A stretch of 64,000 nucleotides of DNA from CAIQJJ01 sp964606085 (GTDB lineage Bacteria > Chloroflexota > Anaerolineae > Anaerolineales > UBA4823). The notes beneath the pieces are model-generated. The model worked only from the letters and a program-made list of their open reading frames with translations, was not told where the DNA came from and did no database searches. Positions 34,092 through 42,489 of the stretch are shown here, one piece after another (within the stretch, counting starts at the first letter, position 1; every line of letters starts with the position of its first letter). The stretch spans positions 14,399 to 78,398 of the forward strand of contig CAZSFD010000013.1 of assembly GCA_964606085.1 (NCBI GenBank). The letters run 5' to 3'. A program made the position numbers and the translations under genes.

Positions 34092-34217
34092 TTGCCGTGA
34101 TCACTTCCATCCAAGCGCTATCCAAACCACGAATAACACCAATCTACACGAATTTTTGGTTTTTATTCGTGTAAATTCGTGCTATTCGTGGTGCATCTTG
34201 AAACGCATCACGGCAAA
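34092..34217. repeat. Nested palindromic element, family D
   Basis: The outer arms TTGCCGTGAT (34092) and ATCACGGCAA (34208) enclose an imperfect inner palindrome at 34126-34192 built from CACGAAT/ATTCGTG units. It fills the gap between the DsbA-like and kdgK genes. No coding potential; the GTG/CAC-rich CACGAAT motif type is common in bacterial intergenic repeats. Confidence 0.75.
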
Positions 34218-34322
34218 TCCCAGAGAGCCCTTTTTTATTTCGCAGATTGAAAAATTACGTTAGCGCTCACTTTGATGGTATGATTCGGCCAATTCCAATC
34301 TTACCCTTCAGGAGAGTCCACC

Positions 34323-35354
34323 ATGAAAAAAGTTGTCACTTTCGGCGAGATCATGCTGCGCCTATCCCCCCCCGGTTTTCAGCGCTTCACCCAGGCCCGT
34401 TCATTCGACGTGATCTACGGCGGCGGCGAGGCCAATGTAGCCGCCTCGCTGGCCCAGTTTGGTCTCAGCGTAGATTTTGTCACCCGCCTGCCCAAAAACG
34501 ACATCGGCGAAGCCTGTCTGCAATACCTCCGCCAATATGGCGTCGGTGTCGAGAAGATCGTGCGCGGCGGTGAGCGTATGGGCATTTATTTCCTCGAAAT
34601 GGGCGCCGTGCAGCGCGGCAGCAAGGTCGTCTACGACCGGGCCAACTCGTCCATTTCGACGGTTGCCAAAGGCATGATTGACTGGCGCACCGTCTTTGCC
34701 GACGCCGATTGGTTGCATTGGACGGGCATCACCCCGGCCATCTCGCAAGGCGCAGCCGAAGCCTGCCTCGAAGCCGCCCAGGTCGCCCGTGAGATGGGCC
34801 TGACCGTTTCGTGCGACCTGAACTACCGCAAAAACCTGTGGAAGTGGGGCAAGAAAGCCGGCGAGGTAATGCCCGAACTGGTAGCACTGTGCGATGTGGC
34901 CCTCGGCAACGAAGAAGACGCCGACAAGGTTTTTGGCATCAAAGCCCCCGAAACCGATGTCGAAGGCGGCAAGGTCGAAGCCGACGCCTACCGTTACGTC
35001 TGCGAAGCGCTCAACCAACGCTTCCCCAACTTGAAAACGATCTCGATCACCCTGCGCGGCTCCCTCTCGGCCAGCCACAACACCTGGTCGGGCGTGATGT
35101 GGCAGCCCGGCGCTTACTACACCGCCCCCACCTACGACATCACGCACATCGTAGACCGGGTTGGCGGCGGCGACTCCTTCATGGCGGGCTTGATCTATGG
35201 CCTGCGCACGTACAATGACCCCCAGAAAGCGCTCAACTTTGCCGTGGCCGCCTCGTGCCTCAAGCACACCATCTTTGGCGATTTCAACCAGGTCAGCGTG
35301 GCCGAGGTCGAAGCGATCATGGGCGGGAATGTGTCGGGGCGTGTCTCGCGCTAA
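34323..35354 (+). CDS. kdgK: 2-keto-3-deoxygluconate kinase, PfkB family
   Basis: 343 residues. The N-terminal GEIMLRLSP, YGGGEANVAASLAQFG and the C-terminal anion hole DRVGGGDSFMAGLIYGL (catalytic Asp) mark a ribokinase-family sugar kinase; EIMLRLSPP and length favour KDG kinase, which makes KDPG or KDG-6-P for aldolase cleavage. The ATG at 34323 follows GGAGAG. An extended -10, TGGTATGAT, lies at 34276-34284. No aldolase is next to it, so the pathway is inferred from the family only. Confidence 0.82.
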   Translation: MKKVVTFGEIMLRLSPPGFQRFTQARSFDVIYGGGEANVAASLAQFGLSVDFVTRLPKNDIGEACLQYLRQYGVGVEKIVRGGERMGIYFLEMGAVQRGSKVVYDRANSSISTVAKGMIDWRTVFADADWLHWTGITPAISQGAAEACLEAAQVAREMGLTVSCDLNYRKNLWKWGKKAGEVMPELVALCDVALGNEEDADKVFGIKAPETDVEGGKVEADAYRYVCEALNQRFPNLKTISITLRGSLSASHNTWSGVMWQPGAYYTAPTYDITHIVDRVGGGDSFMAGLIYGLRTYNDPQKALNFAVAASCLKHTIFGDFNQVSVAEVEAIMGGNVSGRVSR

Positions 35355-35447
35355 GTACCCCCAATTTTGCCAACACCCCAATCACTAAAAATGTCGGAAC
35401 GATGTAGGGCGAAATTCATTTCGCCCTATATCGCGAATTTTGACTTG

Positions 35448-35879
35448 TCAGGGGGAAGTATTGCTCTTGAAGTCCAGGTAAGTTTGCAAAATATACGTCG
35501 CGGCGATGTCATCCAGGTGGCCGTGCGTTTGGCGGCGTTTACGGGCAGGCACGCCCAGGGCAATGCTGGCGGCGCGGGCGGCCTGCGTGCTGCCGCTTTC
35601 ATCCCACAGTTCGATGGGCAGATCGCATTGCGCGCCAATGGCATCGGCCAGTTTTTGGGCGTGGCGGCTTTGCGGGGTGGGCCCGCCATCGTCGTCGAAG
35701 ATCGCCCCGATGATGATGCGTTCGGCCCCGCGCTCGGCGGCCAGCGCAGCGATGCTGGCCGCGTCAATGGCACGCGAGATGTGCTGCAGCACGGTCAGCG
35801 GGTTGGCAATCGTCCCGGTGGGGTCGCTGAGGGCCAGCCCGATGCGTTTTTCACCAGGGTCTACGGCTAGGATGCGCAT
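35448..35879 (-). CDS. RuvX/YqgF-type RNase H-fold nuclease
   Basis: 143 residues. AVDPGEKRIGLALSDPTGT at the N-terminus, IIIGAIFDDDG, ELWDESGSTQAA and HLDDIAATYIL at the end give the catalytic acidic residues of YqgF proteins, which act in 16S rRNA 5' processing or Holliday junction resolution. The usual GLPxxxxG loop is changed to GAIFDDDGG. It begins 4 bp after the upstream gene on this strand. Confidence 0.9.
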   Translation of the reverse strand: MRILAVDPGEKRIGLALSDPTGTIANPLTVLQHISRAIDAASIAALAAERGAERIIIGAIFDDDGGPTPQSRHAQKLADAIGAQCDLPIELWDESGSTQAARAASIALGVPARKRRQTHGHLDDIAATYILQTYLDFKSNTSP

Positions 35880-35883
35880 ACGA

Positions 35884-37356
35884 TCAGGGGGTGTTGACCT
35901 GTACCCGCAGGGGGATGAACGGCCACCATGGCGGCGAAAGCTGGATGACCGGCGGGGCGGCCAGCGGCAAACTGGCGAGCGTTTGGGCTGCCTGGGGCGC
36001 TGGCTGCCAACGCACGGAGGCAGCGGCAGCGCTGCTGGCAATGTGCGCTCGAATCTGGCGTGAGGCCGCGATGCGCCAGCGGGCCGGGAAACCGCCATCC
36101 AGCGCCGGCGTGGAAAGCTGCGTGAGCGCCAGGCTGCCCGCGATAGGCGTGTACCCCTCTGCAAGGTTGGCATCCAGCACGGCCGCGGCCCAGTTCTCCA
36201 GTTCGTTGGCTGAGACGGCCAGCCCGGCGAATTGCAGGCGCAGGGTGAGCGCCAATTGCCCGGCGGCCTGCGGTTGGGCCGGGGCGTAGGTTTGCTCAAT
36301 GGTTTCGGTCAGTACCGCTGTTGAAACGAGTTGATCGCCGGGGAGCAGGGTCTCTTGCAGGGCGGCAGTGGCCGCCGATTGTAATTCGGCCAGCATTTGC
36401 TCGTACAGCCGGGTGTAATCGGCGGGCGCAGGGGCCGGGGCAAACTCGTCGCGGCCGCCGCGTAGGGCTGCCGGGTTGCTGGCGGCCACCTGGAAGCTGA
36501 ATGGCCCTTCGAGCGTGACGATGCGCCGGGCGGCCACATTGCCGGCCGCACCCGCGGTCAGCGCATCCACCTTGATGGTGTGGGTTGTGCCTGGCCCGGC
36601 GGGGAGGACAACTTGCTGGCGGGTGGCAAAGCGCGTGGGGGGCGTTTCGAGCGTGCTGACCACGCTGCCAGCGGGCAGGGTGAGCGTCAGGGCGGTCAGG
36701 TTGGTCAATTGCACGCTGCCGCTGGCATAACCGGCTGGCACGGTGATGCTGCCGGTGCTGGTGATGACGGCGTAACCGTCGAGGATCACGCTCACCGGGC
36801 GGGCGGGCAGGTCGCCGGCCAGGGTGATGGCCTGGGCAGCCGGGCTGGCCGAGACCTCCAAAGTCAGCGATTGGGTTTCGGCGGCGGGGGTGAGGCTGAT
36901 TTGAGCCTGGGGAACGAGCAGCACGAACAGTGCTAACACGGCCAAAATTGCCAGACTGAACAGGCTATAACGAGCGATACGCCAAACCCTGCCTGGCGGG
37001 GCTGTGGCTGTTGGCGCTGACCGCCGGGCAGAAAAATTGGGCCGTGGCTGGCGGCGGGTGAGGCCGCGTGGCCGCCGCGCCCATCGTTCGGCCTGTGCCT
37101 GGCGGGCGCTGTCGAAGGCGGGGATGCCCAGTTCGGCGGCGTGGTAGCGCACCTCGGCATCTTTCGTCACCAATCCCAATTGAACACCGATGGAAGTTGT
37201 GTAATGTTGCAGCAGCACCAGGTCGAGCCGTCGTTCGAGTGAACGCGCCCGCTTGGGCCACACCAGCAGCACCCTTCCCCCTTTGACCCAGTTCAGTCGG
37301 TCGCGCAGCGACAGGTAATCGTCGTGCGTTTCCAACTGGATGAGGCTGGTTTTCAC
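35884..37356 (-). CDS. Membrane-anchored baseplate J-like protein
   Basis: 490 residues. A cytoplasmic N-terminal domain of about 115 residues (SLIQLETHDDYLSLRDRL, RLDLVLLQHYTTS) is followed by an Arg-rich stretch, one membrane helix (ARYSLFSLAILAVLALFVLL, about 134-153) and a long outer part. About residues 205-290 (TVPAGYASGSVQL, ATRQQVVLPAG, GAAGNVAA) resemble the baseplate J/gp47 fold. No phage genes are near, so a cell-surface role is likely. The GTG start at 37356 overlaps the stop of the upstream gene by GTGA, which supports it over longer reading frames. Confidence 0.72.
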   Translation of the reverse strand: MKTSLIQLETHDDYLSLRDRLNWVKGGRVLLVWPKRARSLERRLDLVLLQHYTTSIGVQLGLVTKDAEVRYHAAELGIPAFDSARQAQAERWARRPRGLTRRQPRPNFSARRSAPTATAPPGRVWRIARYSLFSLAILAVLALFVLLVPQAQISLTPAAETQSLTLEVSASPAAQAITLAGDLPARPVSVILDGYAVITSTGSITVPAGYASGSVQLTNLTALTLTLPAGSVVSTLETPPTRFATRQQVVLPAGPGTTHTIKVDALTAGAAGNVAARRIVTLEGPFSFQVAASNPAALRGGRDEFAPAPAPADYTRLYEQMLAELQSAATAALQETLLPGDQLVSTAVLTETIEQTYAPAQPQAAGQLALTLRLQFAGLAVSANELENWAAAVLDANLAEGYTPIAGSLALTQLSTPALDGGFPARWRIAASRQIRAHIASSAAAASVRWQPAPQAAQTLASLPLAAPPVIQLSPPWWPFIPLRVQVNTP

Positions 37357-38396
37357 GCCGCCTGCTCCTCGGCGGCGTGATAGTAGAGATAAGCCACCCC
37401 CGCGCCAAAGCCCACCAGCACCAGCCCACCCACGAGCAAGGCGAGGGCCACGAGCGGCTGACCGGTGGCAAATGCGCCGTCGAAGGGCAGGCGCAAACCG
37501 TAGGCTGCACCAAACTGCGCTATCATGGGCAGGCCGAAAATGGCCGCCAGCGCAAAGCCGCCCACGGCCACCAGCACGCCCACGAAGGTCATCACCTCGC
37601 TCAGGCGCACCGCCCCCTGGCTGTGATGCTGAATGGCCGCTTGCGCCACGACGCGTTCGGCCTGTTCCCACGACAGGTTGGCCCGCTCGCAGACCGCCAT
37701 CACCACATCCGAACGCTTGCGGCTGCTACCCAGGCGTTCGAGGATAAATTCCATCAAGGCTGGGTCTTGCAGCGGATCGCTGCGGCGCGGCCCAGGCTGC
37801 TCCCAGGAAGCGATGTTAGCTGACTGCAAAGGAACATCGTCTTTGGTTGGTGCGATGGGCTGGTTGGCAGTCTGTTTGTTGCGGCGGGACATATCTACCT
37901 CGCGCACAAATTGGCGCGCCAGCGATGGAATTACGCCTGTTCGCCCGGCCACACTGTCGGCCACATCGTCATACGTCCGGCCCATTTCGAGTTGTGCCAG
38001 CACATATTGGCGTTGCTCATCTTGCCATGCACTGGACGGTGCTGGGCCTTGATAGCTGGGAAGGCCCATTGGCCCGTTTTCTTGCAGCCAGGGAGGCAAC
38101 TGGCGCGGCTCTTTGGGGGGGGGATTTGCATGGGAAGGCTGGGGTGTGGATGCCAGCGGGGAAGGCTGGCCTGGTGCAGTGGCAGAGCTTTGTAAATCGC
38201 GCAGCCAGGTGGGTTTCAAATTTTCGGCTTGCCTGGCTTTTTCGTCGTGATAGGCGCTGGCCGTCTGCGCCACAAACTTCTTCACCACATCTTGCGGGGC
38301 GCGCAACTGCGCGGCCAGGTTTTGGACGATTTCGTCCTGGCTGTGATCCTGGTCGAGCATCTGGTGAATGTAGCGGATGGCTTGCTGCTTGTCCAT
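37353..38396 (-). CDS. Membrane protein with three related helical repeats
   Basis: 347 residues, family not recognised. Three repeats of about 40 residues occur near 5-45 (IRYIHQMLDQDHSQDEIVQN), 127-168 (QYVLAQLEMGRTYDDVADSV) and 212-250 (LMEFILERLGSSRKRSDVVM), each ending with a second helix of the VVKKFV or LARQFV or AERVVAQ type. Pro-rich linkers separate them. Two membrane helices are at the C-terminus. It is translationally coupled to the baseplate J-like gene. Confidence 0.7.
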   Translation of the reverse strand: MDKQQAIRYIHQMLDQDHSQDEIVQNLAAQLRAPQDVVKKFVAQTASAYHDEKARQAENLKPTWLRDLQSSATAPGQPSPLASTPQPSHANPPPKEPRQLPPWLQENGPMGLPSYQGPAPSSAWQDEQRQYVLAQLEMGRTYDDVADSVAGRTGVIPSLARQFVREVDMSRRNKQTANQPIAPTKDDVPLQSANIASWEQPGPRRSDPLQDPALMEFILERLGSSRKRSDVVMAVCERANLSWEQAERVVAQAAIQHHSQGAVRLSEVMTFVGVLVAVGGFALAAIFGLPMIAQFGAAYGLRLPFDGAFATGQPLVALALLVGGLVLVGFGAGVAYLYYHAAEEQAA

Positions 38397-38403
38397 AAGT
38401 TAA

Positions 38404-38586
38404 CTAGCGCCCGATCACTTTTTGATAGAGTTGTTCGCCGATATGAAAACCTTGCTGGCGTAATCTGTCCAACTCGTTTGGCATATTGATAGGCATCCCC
38501 TTCTGTTGAGCGATCAATAGTACTCCTACCGTCCCTACGACCGATAAATTTAAGACCTGTGCTTTTATACGAGCTTTGCGGTCATC
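38404..38586 (-). pseudogene. Remnant of a DUF3368 PIN-domain toxin
   Basis: Sixty codons without a start: DDRKARIKAQVLNLSVVGTV, GVLLIAQQKG, LDRLRQQGFHIGEQLYQKVI. This matches the last third of DUF3368 PIN-like proteins, including the acidic pair before the VxGTxGVLL segment. A stop codon lies directly upstream in frame, and the N-terminal two thirds are absent. It is fused in another frame to the start of a UPF0175-type antitoxin, so an internal deletion removed the junction of an old antitoxin-toxin operon. Confidence 0.72.
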
Positions 38587-38720
38587 TTAACGGTGTGGTA
38601 TTCGAATAAATCCAGTTGAGCCTGTTTTTGCAAGCCATTGCGGTCAAACCCTTCGGCTTGAAGGGCAAAATATACATCTTGGGGCAGTGTTAACTCCAGC
38701 GTAACGGTTTGCATGATCAT
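38565..38720 (-). pseudogene. Remnant of a UPF0175 antitoxin
   Basis: About 50 codons from ATG 38720 (or 38714): MQTVTLELTLPQDVYFALQ, then DRNGLQKQAQLDLFEYHTV and an early stop. The first 40 residues have the N-terminal pattern of UPF0175 proteins, whose genes normally precede DUF3368 toxins; the helix-turn-helix half is missing. The end overlaps the toxin fragment out of frame by 22 bp. Confidence 0.65.
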
Positions 38721-38751
38721 TTCCCTAACCTGGACAAGCCAGAACCAAAAG

Positions 38752-38957
38752 TGTTGAACCACCAAGTACACCAAGTACACGAAGGAAAAAACGTAACATC
38801 TCAATAAACTGGGGAGGTGCAACGCACTTGGGTATCAAACGAGTAATTTTCGGGCCAAAACCAAGTGCGTTGCACCTTCTGCCCCATTTTATTGAAAAGA
38901 TACGAAAAAACTTGCTTGCAGCCTTTGTGTCCTTCGTGCACTTGGTGGTTCAAAATC
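38752..38957. repeat. Large imperfect palindrome, family E
   Basis: About 205 bp. The outer arms are GTTGAACCACCAAGT...GAAGG (38752-38784) and CCTTCGTGCACTTGGTGG (38931-38948); the inner arms are at 38800-38831 and 38861-38898, including GGTGCAACGCACTTGG against CCAAGTGCGTTGCACC. The loop is about 30 bp. It could form a long hairpin RNA or be a non-autonomous element. Together with repeat B it fills the 360 bp before alaS; no gene is seen there. Confidence 0.8.
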
Positions 38958-38992
38958 CTTGCACACAAAGCAAGAACTTCATTGGTAAGATA

Positions 38993-39073
38993 CTAACCCG
39001 CATCAAGCGGAACAAGCAGAGCGCTAACCCACGAAATCCTTGTTTTTGTGCAACGAGTTTGTGGGTTAGGCGC
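38993..39073. repeat. Dispersed palindromic repeat, family B, copy 3
   Basis: Ends CTAACCCG and GGGTTAGG with the inner CTTGTTTTTGTGCAA segment, aligned along its length with copy 1 at 284-363. It ends 8 bp from the alaS stop codon and may form the hairpin after alaS. Confidence 0.8.
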
Positions 39074-39081
39074 TTTCGTGA

Positions 39082-41820
39082 TCACTTAAGCTTCTCATCA
39101 ACCCATTGGACGACACTGGCAAGCGCCTCATCCAATTTCGAGGCGTCTTTGCCGCCGGCTTGCGCCAGCGTGGGCTTGCCGCCGCCGCCGCCGCCAAGCT
39201 GCCGGGCCACGAACCCGGCCAAATCGCCGGCTTTGACGCCGCGGCTGACCAAATCTTCGGTGACGGCGGCGATGATGACGGGCTTTTCGGCCTGCACGGT
39301 GGCGAGGACGGCCACGCCCTGCTGCGGGTAGCGGCCGCGGAACTGGTCGGTCAACTGGCGCAGGGTGTCGGCGTCGGCTTCGTGAACCAGGGCGGTGAGG
39401 ACGTGGACGCCGCGCACGTCGCTGGTGGCATCCAGGCGGCTGGCAAATTGCAAGGTGGCCAGGTTCTGGCGCAGGGCGGCGATTTGCTTGTGCAGGTCGC
39501 TGAGGGTGGCGTTGAGGGCGGCGGCGCGTTCGGCGGCCTGTTCGGGGGCGGTGCCGAGTTCGTCTGCCACGGCCAGCAGTTGGCGGCGGCGTTCCTGCTG
39601 CTTCTGGAAGGCGGCGCGGCCGGTGATGGCCTCGATGCGCCGGATGCCAGCGGCAGCGCTGCCCTCGCTGGCGATGATGAAGCTGCCGATGTCGCCGGTT
39701 TCTTCGACGTGCGTGCCGCCGCACAGTTCGTTTGAGAAGGTCTCTTCATCGCCGATGCGGATATTGCGCACCACTTCGCCGTATTTTTCGCCGAACAGGG
39801 CCACCGCGCCGCCGTCGAGGGCTTCTTGCAGCGTGCGCTGCTGAATATCGAGGCTGAAGCTCTCTAAAACGCGCTCGTTGACGTAGTTTTCGATGGCTTC
39901 GACCTGCGCCCGTGTCAGCCCTTCGGGGTGGGTGAAGTCGAAGCGCAGGCGGTCGGGGGCGACGAGGGAGCCGGCCTGCCGGGCGTGTGCGCCGAGGACG
40001 TGGTGCAGGGCGCTGTGCAGCAGGTGGGTGGCGGTGTGGTTGCGCATGATGTCGACGCGGCGCTGGGCGTCTACGGCGGCGCGGGCGGCCTCGCCTACAC
40101 TCACTTCACCGCTGACCACCTCGCCCGCGTGGACGATGATGCCGGCAGCGGGTTTGCGCATGGCTTTCACCTGAATTTGCCACCCATCGCCAGAAAGCGT
40201 GCCCGTATCGCTGACCTGCCCACCCGATTCGACGTAGAAACAGGTTTCGGGCAGCAGCACTTCCACCTTTTCGCCGGTGGCGGCGCTTTGCACGGGGCGG
40301 CCATCCACCACCAGGGCCAGAATGGTCGTGTCGAAGGCGAGGTGGCGCGGGTCTCGGTAAGGGTTGTAGGCTACGCCATCAGGGGCGAGCTTGCCCTGTT
40401 GGGTGAGGGCGTCGCGCAGGGCGCGGTAGGTATCTACATCGTCGCCGCCCATTTTCCCCATGGCTTTGCCCGCGCCGGAGGCCAGGCGGTGTTCGTCCAT
40501 AGACTTTTTGAAGCCTGCTTCGTCTACATCCAGGCCGCGTTCGCGGGCGATGTCGCGCGTGATTTCGAGCGGCATGCCGAAGGTGGTGTAGAGATCGGCA
40601 GCCTGTTCGCCCGAAAGCACGGTTTGGCCGCCCGTTTCGAGTTGGTCGAGCAGGCTACCCAGTTGGCTGGTGGCGCGGTCGAGGGTGCGCTGGAACTGTT
40701 CTTCCTCGCGGGTGATGGCCTTGAGGATGGCGGCGCGGTTTTTGCCCAGTTCGGGGTAGAAATCCTGGTAGTTCTCGATCACTTGCTCGGCGATGGGGGC
40801 CAGGAAGGGTTCGCTGAGGCCGATTTTGCCGCCGAAGCGGTAGGCGCGGCGGATGATCATGCGGCAGATGTAGTTGCGGCCCACATTGCCGGGGACGACG
40901 CCATCGGCGATGAGGAAGGCCGCCGAACGGGCGTGGTCGGCGATGACGCGGTAGGGGGTGAAGTTGGCTTCGCGTTCGGCGTCGGAATGGCCGGTCAACT
41001 CCTGGGTTTTGGCGATCAACGGCCACAGCAGGTCGGTGCGGTAGTTCGAATCCACGCCTTGCAGCACGGCCACGATGCGCTCGAAGCCCATGCCGGTATC
41101 CACGTGGGTGGCGGGCAGCGGTTCGAGGGTGGCCGCATTCAGGCGGTTGTATTGGATGAAGACGTTGTTCCACAGTTCGAGGTAGCGGGTGCAATCGCCA
41201 TTGACGCCGCATCGGTGCGGCTGGCCTTTGAGGTTGCAAAACGCCTCGCCACGGTCAATGTGGATTTCGGAGCATGGCCCGCACGGCCCGGTTTCGGCCA
41301 TTTCCCAGAAGTTTTCTTTGCGCCCGAAGAACAGCACGTGGTTGGGGTCTATGCCGGGCTGCTTGCGCCAGATGGCGGCGGCTTCTTCGTCGGTGGGGAT
41401 GTCTCCTTTATCGTCTTTGAAGCAGGTGGCGTAGAGTTTGTCTTTGGGCAGTCCCCACACGTCGGTCAACAGTTGCCACGACCAGGCGATGGCTTCGTTT
41501 TTGTAGTAATCGCCAAACGACCAGTTGCCGAGCATCTCGAAGAAGGTGTGGTGGGTGTCGTCGCGGCCCACGTCGTCGAGGTCGTTGTGTTTGCCGGCCA
41601 CGCGCATACACTTTTGCGAGTTGACGGCGCGCGTGTAGGGGCGTTTGTCGGTGCCGAGGAAGACATCTTTGAACTGCACCATGCCGGCGTTGGTGAAGAG
41701 CAGCGTGGTATCGCCGCCGGGGACGAGCGAGGCGGAGGGGACAAAGGTGTGGCGTTGTTCGACGAAGAAATCGAGAAAATCCTGGCGAATCTGGTGGCCA
41801 GTGCGGGGGGACGTGGGCAT
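39082..41820 (-). CDS. alaS: Alanine--tRNA ligase
   Basis: 912 residues, full length. The class II catalytic domain has motif 1-2 elements (RDDTHHTFFEMLGNWSFGD), ETGPCGPCSEIH, motif 3 region around THVDTGMGFERI, the tRNA-recognition domain, the editing domain with HTATHLLHSALHHV and CGGTHVEETGDIG (zinc ligands), and the C-terminal C-Ala with a Gly-rich GGGGGGKPTLAQAGG segment. It charges tRNA-Ala and edits mischarged tRNA. The start ATG at 41820 follows AGGAGT; the reading frame remains open upstream, but those residues are not conserved in the family. No T-box leader is seen. Confidence 0.97.
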   Translation of the reverse strand: MPTSPRTGHQIRQDFLDFFVEQRHTFVPSASLVPGGDTTLLFTNAGMVQFKDVFLGTDKRPYTRAVNSQKCMRVAGKHNDLDDVGRDDTHHTFFEMLGNWSFGDYYKNEAIAWSWQLLTDVWGLPKDKLYATCFKDDKGDIPTDEEAAAIWRKQPGIDPNHVLFFGRKENFWEMAETGPCGPCSEIHIDRGEAFCNLKGQPHRCGVNGDCTRYLELWNNVFIQYNRLNAATLEPLPATHVDTGMGFERIVAVLQGVDSNYRTDLLWPLIAKTQELTGHSDAEREANFTPYRVIADHARSAAFLIADGVVPGNVGRNYICRMIIRRAYRFGGKIGLSEPFLAPIAEQVIENYQDFYPELGKNRAAILKAITREEEQFQRTLDRATSQLGSLLDQLETGGQTVLSGEQAADLYTTFGMPLEITRDIARERGLDVDEAGFKKSMDEHRLASGAGKAMGKMGGDDVDTYRALRDALTQQGKLAPDGVAYNPYRDPRHLAFDTTILALVVDGRPVQSAATGEKVEVLLPETCFYVESGGQVSDTGTLSGDGWQIQVKAMRKPAAGIIVHAGEVVSGEVSVGEAARAAVDAQRRVDIMRNHTATHLLHSALHHVLGAHARQAGSLVAPDRLRFDFTHPEGLTRAQVEAIENYVNERVLESFSLDIQQRTLQEALDGGAVALFGEKYGEVVRNIRIGDEETFSNELCGGTHVEETGDIGSFIIASEGSAAAGIRRIEAITGRAAFQKQQERRRQLLAVADELGTAPEQAAERAAALNATLSDLHKQIAALRQNLATLQFASRLDATSDVRGVHVLTALVHEADADTLRQLTDQFRGRYPQQGVAVLATVQAEKPVIIAAVTEDLVSRGVKAGDLAGFVARQLGGGGGGKPTLAQAGGKDASKLDEALASVVQWVDEKLK

Positions 41821-41853
41821 GGGGACTCCTGGGGGGGGAAGGTTGAAAGTTGG

Positions 41854-41890
41854 CAGGTTGAAGGTTACAAATGCCGCAACCTTCAACCTT
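41854..41890. repeat. Inverted repeat between mscL and alaS
   Basis: GGTTGAAGGTT (41856) and AACCTTCAACC (41878) form an 11-bp stem, within a wider AAGGTTG-rich tract. No T tract follows on either strand, so it is probably a repeat rather than a terminator. Confidence 0.6.
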
Positions 41891-41896
41891 GCAACC

Positions 41897-42346
41897 TTAC
41901 AACTGAGATGTGCAGTGTGGGCAGCGCCGGGCTTCGCTGTGAACGGCGGAGCGGCAGAAGGGGCATTCTTTGGTGGCCGGCGGGGCGGCGGGGGCAGCCG
42001 GTTTGAGGCTGTTGATCCATTTGACCAGCAGGAACATGACGAAGGCGATGATGAAAAAATCAATAACGGTGAGCAGGAAGACGCCATAGTTGAGCGTCAC
42101 CACGCCGGCGATGGCTTTGGCATCGGCCAGGGCGGTGCCGGCGGGGACACTGCCTTTGAGGACGACATACAGGTTGGCAAAATCCGCCCCGCCGAGCAGC
42201 AGTCCGATGGGCGGCATGACGATGTCGGCGACGAAGGATGAGACGATCTTGCCAAAGGCCGCGCCCATGATCAGGCCGACGGCGAGGTCAATGACGTTGC
42301 CGCGCACGGCAAAAGCCTTGAATTCGTTGAAGAAACCTTTGAACAT
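41897..42346 (-). CDS. mscL: Large-conductance mechanosensitive channel with C-terminal zinc ribbon
   Basis: 149 residues. The N-terminal helix FKGFFNEFKAFAVRGNVIDLAV and pore helix VGLIMGAAFGKIVSSFV are MscL hallmarks; TM2 is FLLTVIDFFIIAFVMFLLV. MscL releases solutes on hypo-osmotic shock. The usual charged cytoplasmic bundle is replaced by a Pro/Ala linker and a zinc ribbon, CPFCRSAVHSEARRCPHC. The ATG at 42346 is spaced correctly from AGGAG; one two codons earlier abuts it. Confidence 0.95.
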   Translation of the reverse strand: MFKGFFNEFKAFAVRGNVIDLAVGLIMGAAFGKIVSSFVADIVMPPIGLLLGGADFANLYVVLKGSVPAGTALADAKAIAGVVTLNYGVFLLTVIDFFIIAFVMFLLVKWINSLKPAAPAAPPATKECPFCRSAVHSEARRCPHCTSQL

Positions 42347-42417
42347 AGCCATTCTCCTGAGATTGATTGGACTTTAAAGTTGCTTATTTTGCCAATGTCA
42401 CATTGACGTGGAGTCGT

Positions 42418-42439
42418 TGGTTTCGACAAGCTCAACCAG
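42418..42439. repeat. Family C repeat unit
   Basis: A single TTGGTTTCGACAAGCTCAAC-type unit, flanked by the short inverted pair CAATGTCA (42393) and TGACATTG (42455), in the gap between mscL and the membrane glycosyltransferase-like gene. Confidence 0.75.
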
Positions 42440-42489
42440 CGATTTTTCCTAATATGACATTGTCAAATTATAAACGATGACAGCCTGGG

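Noticed and set aside
35884..36299. An extended frame that joins RuvX to upstream codons on the minus strand
   Set aside because: The segment upstream of 35879 is the coding region of the baseplate J-like gene in another frame; RuvX starts at MRILAVDPG.
35884..37356. Prophage, suggested by a baseplate J-like domain
   Set aside because: No terminase, capsid, tail, integrase or lysis genes are near, and the protein has its own membrane helix.
41854..41890. T-box or other riboswitch before alaS
   Set aside because: There is only a simple inverted repeat; no T-box sequence, specifier loop or terminator/antiterminator pair is seen.
39928..42006. A 692-codon open frame on the plus strand over alaS
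   Set aside because: It is antisense to a full-length, well-conserved AlaRS, and its composition (Gly, Ala, Val, Asp, His) is that expected from the mirrored codon bias.
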